From Verrucomicrobiaceae bacterium UBA1938 (GTDB lineage: Bacteria > Verrucomicrobiota > Verrucomicrobiia > Verrucomicrobiales > Verrucomicrobiaceae), in NCBI GenBank assembly GCA_002336895.1, contig DDFC01000009.1, positions 76,035 through 140,034 of the forward strand: a DNA stretch of 64,000 bases, given 5' to 3'. The notes under the pieces were generated by a model. It made no database searches. It worked only from the letters and a program-made list of their open reading frames with translations, and was not told the origin of the DNA. Below, one piece after another: positions 60,086 through 64,000 of this stretch (positions are counted from its first letter, which is position 1; each line of letters starts with the position of its first letter). The translations under genes were made by a program, and so were the position numbers.

Positions 60086-60457
60086 TTAAAATACGAGCGT
60101 CTGCCAGCCTTCGGCCAGATATCGGCGGATGCTCGCCAGGCCGGGTGTGCCGGCCAGCGCATGGTCCTTGATCTCAGGCAGTCCGCAGGCTTCCACTTCC
60201 TTCGTCGCACCAAAGACAGCAGCACAGCCGCAGGAGGCGCCGGTGATGACCGGACGCACGGCATCGTACAGGCCGTGCGCCGGATTCGTGGGTTTCGCGA
60301 GTCTGGCGGGCCAGCGGGTGCCGGTGCCGACAAACACGACATTGACCTCGTCGTTCTTGGCCTGGGCCTCCACCGCCAGGGCCAGGGCATTGAAGGCGCG
60401 GCCGAGGGCTTCTTCGCCGTTTTGAGGATCGGAGGTGATGATGATGGCAAGTTTCAT
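60086..60457 (-). CDS. DsrE/DsrF-like family protein
   Basis: 123 residues from the ATG at 60457 (MKLAIIITSDPQNGEEALGR). VNVVFVGTGTRWPARLAKP and ITGASCGCAAVFGATKEVEA fit the DsrE/YchN fold with one Cys pair in the loop that carries sulfur in relatives. No DsrF/DsrH partners, so sulfur relay is uncertain. First gene of the run, 129 bases from the divergent LysR gene, and the composite operator at 60526-60575 lies between. Confidence 0.85.
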   Translation of the reverse strand: MKLAIIITSDPQNGEEALGRAFNALALAVEAQAKNDEVNVVFVGTGTRWPARLAKPTNPAHGLYDAVRPVITGASCGCAAVFGATKEVEACGLPEIKDHALAGTPGLASIRRYLAEGWQTLVF

Positions 60458-60525
60458 GGGGTGGTATGTTGGTGTGGGTGTTGGTTCGGCTCTTTCTGGA
60501 GCGCCCGTAGTCTGCGCCACCCGTG

Positions 60526-60575
60526 AACCTGCGGGTAATGCCGGCTTCCTCTTGCCGTTATGCCGGATGTGCATA
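60526..60575 (-). promoter_or_regulatory. Composite LysR-type operator, site A
   Basis: CGGGTAATGCCG (60532-60543), 15 bases, then TATGC-N7-GCATA (60559-60575), which includes T-N11-A as expected of LysR boxes. The arrangement matches site B (63072-63121) at 34 of 50 positions with no gaps, and in the same orientation relative to the minus-strand gene behind it. GTAATGCCGG and GTTATGCCGG are direct repeats 22 bases apart, two helical turns. Confidence 0.7.
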
Positions 60576-60586
60576 CCCTCCGGGTC

Positions 60587-61480
60587 ATGATGGACCGCAT
60601 CAAAGCCCTCCTCACCGTGATCGAAGAAGGCAGCGTCAACCGCGCCGCCGTGCGCCTGCGCATCACCCAGCCCGCGCTGAGCCGCCAGATGCAGGCGCTG
60701 GAGCATGAGCTCGGCGGCAGGCTGCTGGAGCGCGAGACCAGCGGCGTGAAGCCCACCGGCCTCGGCCACGCGCTGGTGAAGTCCATGACCCCGCTCGTGG
60801 CAGGCTACGAGGCCGCGCTGGCGGAGCTGCGCCGTCAGGCACGCGGAGAGCGCTCCGAGCTGCGCGTGGGCTACCTATTTTCCGCCGCGCAGAGCATGCT
60901 CACCCCCGCTCTGGCAAGGCTGCGCAAATCACAGCCGGAGGTGAAACTGAAGCTCCACGACATGTCCCCTCGCGAGCAGCTCGACGCCCTGCGCGCCGGA
61001 GAGCTCGATCTCGCCCTCATCGGCCAGGAGGGCGCGGTGGCCGCACGGGAGTTTCACAGCGCCAAACTCCGCTCACTGCATGTCTGTGTGGCGGTGGCGG
61101 ATGACGATCCCATCGCGGCGCGAAAAAACATCGCTCTCAAAGAATTGAAGGGCCGCGACTTCATCGGCGTGGATGAAGATCAGGTGCCCGGGCGCAATCG
61201 CTGGGTGGCGGCGCTATGCAAAGCGGCTGGTTTCAAGCCGCGTTTCGCCGTCGTCGTGGACGGCATCTCCAACGTGCTCTCCCAGGTCGTCTCGGAGTCC
61301 GCCGTGACATTGCTGCCCGGCTACTTTGAAAAGCTGCAGCACCCCGGCGTGACTTTTGTGCCGGTCAGCGATAAGGAGGCCCGCTGGGACTTCATCGTCC
61401 TCTGGCAGAAAGGCCGCGCCTCCACCGCCACACGCGCGCTGGTCGATGCGCTGAAGCAGGTCGCGGCGGAAATAAAATGA
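60587..61480 (+). CDS. LysR-type transcriptional regulator
   Basis: 297 residues from the ATG at 60587 (MMDRIKALLTVIEEGSVNRA); an upstream ATG at 60560 would place nine extra residues over the operator. The N-terminal winged HTH (TQPALSRQMQALEHELGGRL) and an effector domain beginning LRVGYLF and LALIGQEGAV are standard. It is divergent from the DsrE/PNPOx/DUF1348/SDR run, and the composite operator in between recurs before the DUF5069 gene at 63047, so this regulator probably controls both. Effector unknown. Confidence 0.9.
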   Translation: MMDRIKALLTVIEEGSVNRAAVRLRITQPALSRQMQALEHELGGRLLERETSGVKPTGLGHALVKSMTPLVAGYEAALAELRRQARGERSELRVGYLFSAAQSMLTPALARLRKSQPEVKLKLHDMSPREQLDALRAGELDLALIGQEGAVAAREFHSAKLRSLHVCVAVADDDPIAARKNIALKELKGRDFIGVDEDQVPGRNRWVAALCKAAGFKPRFAVVVDGISNVLSQVVSESAVTLLPGYFEKLQHPGVTFVPVSDKEARWDFIVLWQKGRASTATRALVDALKQVAAEIK

Positions 61481-61501
61481 GGAAGCCCCAGGGGGGCTTC
61501 C
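61481..61501 (-). terminator. Stem-loop between convergent LysR and alpha/beta hydrolase genes
   Basis: GGAAGCCCC-AGG-GGGGCTTCC, a perfect 9-bp stem directly after the LysR stop. On the reverse strand it is followed by TCATTTTATTTC, so it can act as terminator for the hydrolase gene; on the forward strand there is no T-tract. Confidence 0.6.
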
Positions 61502-61521
61502 TCGGAGAATGCGAGAGCCGG

Positions 61522-62523
61522 TTACTTTTTCACGCTCGTCATCCGGCCCGCCACCTTCTCGGTGTAAAAGCGGTGCATTTTCTCGGAGATGAACTCCAGG
61601 TGGTCCTCCACGGCGAAGTGTCCCGCCTCCAGCCGGTGCATTTCGGCATTGGGCAAGTCCTTCAGGTAGGCCTCTCCACCCTCAGGCGTGAAGAAGATGT
61701 CCGCCTGTCCCCAGAAGATGAGGGTCTTCGGCTGGTTCTTGCGCAGAAACTCCTGCCACACGGGATAGAGCTCCACGTTTTTGCGGTAGTCGTAGAATAG
61801 GTCCAAGTTCAGCCGCGCGGCGTTCGGCCTCTGCATGAAGGCAAAGTCAGACTCCCAGTTGTCAGGGCTGATCAGGGCCGGATTCTTCGCACCCTGGACA
61901 TACATGCCCTTGATGGCGTCATGGGTGAAAAAGCCAGTCAGCGGCTTCTCAGTATCTGCCGTGCGGTTTTTCCAGAGCGCGCCACGAAGGCCGTCCCACG
62001 CTGCGGTGAAGCCGGACTCATAGGCGTTCGAGTTCTGCACGATCAGCCAGTCGAGGGCCTCAGGATTGCGCACTGCAATTCTGAATCCCACCGGACCGCC
62101 GTAGTCCTGCATGAACAGCCCGTAATGCTCAAAGCCTTTGAGCTTGAGAAAGTGCTCCACGATCTCGGAGATGCCGTCAAAGGTGTAGCGATAGGTTTCC
62201 GGGTCAGGCACTTCGCTGAGGCCAAAGCCGGGATAGTCCGGCGCGATCACGTGGAAGGCGTCTGAGAGCGAGCGGATCAGGTCGCGGTACTGGTGGGATC
62301 CCGATGGGAATCCGTGCAGCAGCACCAGCTTGGGCTTGGCCGGGTCGCCCGCCTCACGAAAGGCGATGTTCAATCCGTCCACCTGGATGCTCCCGAAGGT
62401 GATGGGATGTGGCTCGGGGTTCATCATCGTCCTGCCGGGTTTGGCGGCGCTGGCCGCGCCTCCCGTGAAGGTGCATGCGGCCATCAGCGCGAGTGCTGCG
62501 AAGGTTTGTCGTCTGGTTTTCAT
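61522..62523 (-). CDS. Exported alpha/beta hydrolase (epoxide hydrolase/haloalkane dehalogenase type)
   Basis: 333 residues from the ATG at 62523. The N-terminus (MKTRRQTFAALALMAACTFT) is a signal sequence, with C17 as a possible lipobox. LVLLHGFPSGSHQYRDLI holds the oxyanion loop; the nucleophile is D140 in FMQDYGGPVGF, an Asp as in dehalogenases and epoxide hydrolases, and the histidine is in EAGHFAVED. Export of such an enzyme is unusual and suggests work on envelope or external substrates. Convergent with the LysR gene, downstream of DUF5069 on the same strand. Confidence 0.87.
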   Translation of the reverse strand: MKTRRQTFAALALMAACTFTGGAASAAKPGRTMMNPEPHPITFGSIQVDGLNIAFREAGDPAKPKLVLLHGFPSGSHQYRDLIRSLSDAFHVIAPDYPGFGLSEVPDPETYRYTFDGISEIVEHFLKLKGFEHYGLFMQDYGGPVGFRIAVRNPEALDWLIVQNSNAYESGFTAAWDGLRGALWKNRTADTEKPLTGFFTHDAIKGMYVQGAKNPALISPDNWESDFAFMQRPNAARLNLDLFYDYRKNVELYPVWQEFLRKNQPKTLIFWGQADIFFTPEGGEAYLKDLPNAEMHRLEAGHFAVEDHLEFISEKMHRFYTEKVAGRMTSVKK

Positions 62524-62603
62524 GTTCGTATCTGGTTTTTGTTTTGGGGTTTGTTGGGTTTGCTCACGACGCCGCAGGCGTGGTGAAAAAATGCAGCCTT
62601 CGC

Positions 62604-63047
62604 CTAGGCATCGCCGCCAAAGCTCACGTGGTCGTCCAGGTCGAGGTAGTCGAAGGTGCCGCGCAGGTCTTCGCGTGCGGGATTGAGGCGCTTGATCTGC
62701 TCGGTGAACCATTCACGCATCGCGACGTCATTAAAGGCCACCGTCTCGGTCCAGTCGGACCACTGGTTGATCTCCAGCACGCTGCGCTTGTGCGTCGCCT
62801 GTTCGTTGACCCACAGCAGCAGGTCCCAGTCTCCCGCCCCGGTTTTCACCTGTGCCAGCAGCGCCTCCGGCTCGATGCCGGTGAAACTGAAAAAGCGCCG
62901 GTCGTTCAGGCTGTCATAGACGTATTCGCCTTGGGTGCCGGCCAGTGTGGCCCGTGCCTTGTCGAGCAGGCGTGGAAGGATGGTGTAACCGCCGAGGCGG
63001 ACGCGGGGGCTGTGGGGAGGACGTTGGGTGAGGTCGAGTGCTTTCAT
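62604..63047 (-). CDS. DUF5069 family protein
   Basis: 147 residues from the ATG at 63047 (MKALDLTQRPPHSPRVRLGG); upstream ATGs in the frame lie before the family start. LGGYTILPRLLDKARATLAG and GEYVYDSLNDRRFFSFTGI are the conserved N-terminal half, and VFNDV-like FNDVAMREWFTEQIKRLNP closes it. No known function; widespread in Verrucomicrobiota and Planctomycetes. The upstream region carries operator site B (63072-63121), so it probably belongs to the LysR regulon. Confidence 0.88.
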   Translation of the reverse strand: MKALDLTQRPPHSPRVRLGGYTILPRLLDKARATLAGTQGEYVYDSLNDRRFFSFTGIEPEALLAQVKTGAGDWDLLLWVNEQATHKRSVLEINQWSDWTETVAFNDVAMREWFTEQIKRLNPAREDLRGTFDYLDLDDHVSFGGDA

Positions 63048-63071
63048 CACCACCATCATCGACGCCATGGC

Positions 63072-63121
63072 AACCATCGGGTAATGCCGCCTCGTCGTGA
63101 CGGATATGCCCAATCGGCATA
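63072..63121 (-). promoter_or_regulatory. Composite LysR-type operator, site B
   Basis: CGGGTAATGCCG (63078-63089), 15 bases, then TATGCC-N5-GGCATA (63105-63121). Same parts, order and spacing as site A at 60526-60575. It lies 25 bases upstream of the DUF5069 ATG. The central dyad is a better palindrome here than in site A. Confidence 0.7.
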
Positions 63122-63148
63122 GCCTTTTTCTCCTGCTGAGACGTGGCC

Positions 63149-64000
63149 TCAGCGCAGCGGCAGCCCATGCCGCTGCCAGAACGACTGCAGCTCCGCATGC
63201 GATCCATTGAAGACATTGCGCTCCACCGGGCGGTCCAGATGGCCAAAGTAGAGGCTGTTGCGGTAGGCGCCGTGATTGTACACCTTCGGCTGCGAGCGGC
63301 CATGCGCCCAGTCCACACCGCCGTACTGCCACAGCGTCCAGTCAGGCCACACTTGGTATTGGTTCAGCAGTCCGTGCGGGCTGCCCGGCGCCGGATACAC
63401 CGGCCCCGCGCCACTGTCGTGCGCATACAGCGCCAGCCAGTAGGGCATGCGGCGCAGCTTCGCCTTGGTGGCCGGGTCGGCGCTGCTGAGCAGTTGCTTC
63501 AGATGCGTGCTGTTTTCCAGATACGCCACTGGCACCACGCCCGTGCGAGATTCCACCCGTTCCATGAACCGCAGGATGTCCGCGAGCCGCGAGTTCGCGT
63601 CAAAGTCTGCGCACAGCAGCAGCGCCTGCGCATTCCACGCCCGGCCACGCGCCAGCGAGTGCGCCCGTGCGCAAAACTGATCCGCCTGCGCCACTGCATC
63701 CACATGATTTTGCAGCCGGTAATAAACCCCCGGCAACAGCCCGATGCGGTCCGCCGCCGCGAGGAAACTCCCGCACTTCTCATCCAGATTTCCCCCTTTG
63801 CCCGCCCGTGCGATGAGCGCGCTCGCCCCGTTAGCCCGCAGTGCAGACACATCATGCTCGGAGTATCCCTGCCCGGCACGCTGCTTCTCTTTCGGGTCAT
63901 ACGCCGAGACATTGATGATCTGCGGCATGCCCCAGGAAGTTACCGGCGTCAGACTCCCCGGCATGCCGTCCGGCAGCGGAGCGGTGCATTGGGCCAGGAG
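63149..64000 (-). CDS. GH25-like lipoprotein, 5' end beyond window
   Basis: About 283 residues are visible. The frame runs past the window edge: the last codons read LLAQC-TAPLPDG before the first ATG (63964), and LLAQC looks like the end of a lipoprotein signal, so the true start is outside. IINVSAYDPKEKQ, ALIARAGKGGNLDEKC and LPGVYYRLQNHVDAVAQADQ follow the glycoside hydrolase 25 (lysozyme) barrel. The catalytic Asp of the DVS motif is Asn (NVS) and the acidic pair reads DFD instead of D-x-E, so muramidase activity is doubtful. Peptidoglycan binding is inferred. Confidence 0.72.
   Translation of the reverse strand, partial: LLAQCTAPLPDGMPGSLTPVTSWGMPQIINVSAYDPKEKQRAGQGYSEHDVSALRANGASALIARAGKGGNLDEKCGSFLAAADRIGLLPGVYYRLQNHVDAVAQADQFCARAHSLARGRAWNAQALLLCADFDANSRLADILRFMERVESRTGVVPVAYLENSTHLKQLLSSADPATKAKLRRMPYWLALYAHDSGAGPVYPAPGSPHGLLNQYQVWPDWTLWQYGGVDWAHGRSQPKVYNHGAYRNSLYFGHLDRPVERNVFNGSHAELQSFWQRHGLPLR

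Overview
The window is a high-GC chromosomal stretch from a heterotrophic, probably aerobic or microaerophilic Verrucomicrobiota bacterium (Prosthecobacter/Verrucomicrobium-like). This is inferred from several formylglycine sulfatases, a sialate O-acetylesterase, an SHD1/heparinase-type protein, secreted proteins with verrucomicrobial C-termini, an OmpR-type two-component pair, and an ECF sigma factor next to a giant repeat protein. There are about 50 credible genes, many in tight same-strand runs with ATGA overlaps. I see no rRNA, tRNA, CRISPR array or complete insertion sequence. Both ends cut genes: a LysR regulator on the left and a GH25-like lipoprotein on the right.

Layout. 1-7.7 kb: LysR N-terminus, SHD1/heparinase-like secreted protein, then a reverse-strand run NosR-like double-FMN membrane protein > rhomboid-like protein > Xer recombinase, a DUF434 protein and a small secreted protein. 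7.7-18.3 kb: a 174-bp palindrome, a two-component system, a nine-heme cytochrome, an ECF sigma factor and a 1,689-residue repeat protein; one 22-nt motif precedes both the cytochrome and the sigma gene. 18.4-27 kb: a six-gene operon (YceI, type III polyketide synthase, FAD monooxygenase, methyltransferase, acyl carrier protein, ketosynthase) facing a compact RND transporter; I read it as a lipid-quinone or alkylresorcinol pathway. 27-39.9 kb: assorted secreted proteins, a peptide-binding protein, a TerB-like protein, an esterase, and a tandem of one intact and one degenerate Deg/HtrA protease. 39.9-47.1 kb: sulfatase, pseudouridine synthase, PhoD-like phosphatase, DUF5009 acyltransferase and an alpha/beta hydrolase. 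47.2-50.8 kb: a nitric-oxide-type locus (exported YHS-truncated haemoglobin, divergent group III truncated haemoglobin, NnrS, radical SAM/SPASM protein) with two TGCAT-N5-ATGCA dyads in the divergent promoter. 50.8-56.3 kb: three sulfatases and a leucine-rich repeat protein on one strand. 56.4-64 kb: a thioredoxin-MsrA-like fusion, a beta-helix protein, and a DsrE/PNPOx/DUF1348/SDR run divergent from a LysR regulator; a composite operator in that divergent region recurs 2.5 kb away before a DUF5069 gene.

How the parts may work together (inference). The strongest new-biology candidates are the type III PKS operon, the LysR operator pair, the paired NsrR-like sites over the two haemoglobins, and the shared motif tying the multihaem cytochrome to the sigma factor/giant-protein operon. 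Functions rest on motif recognition by eye; no database search was run.
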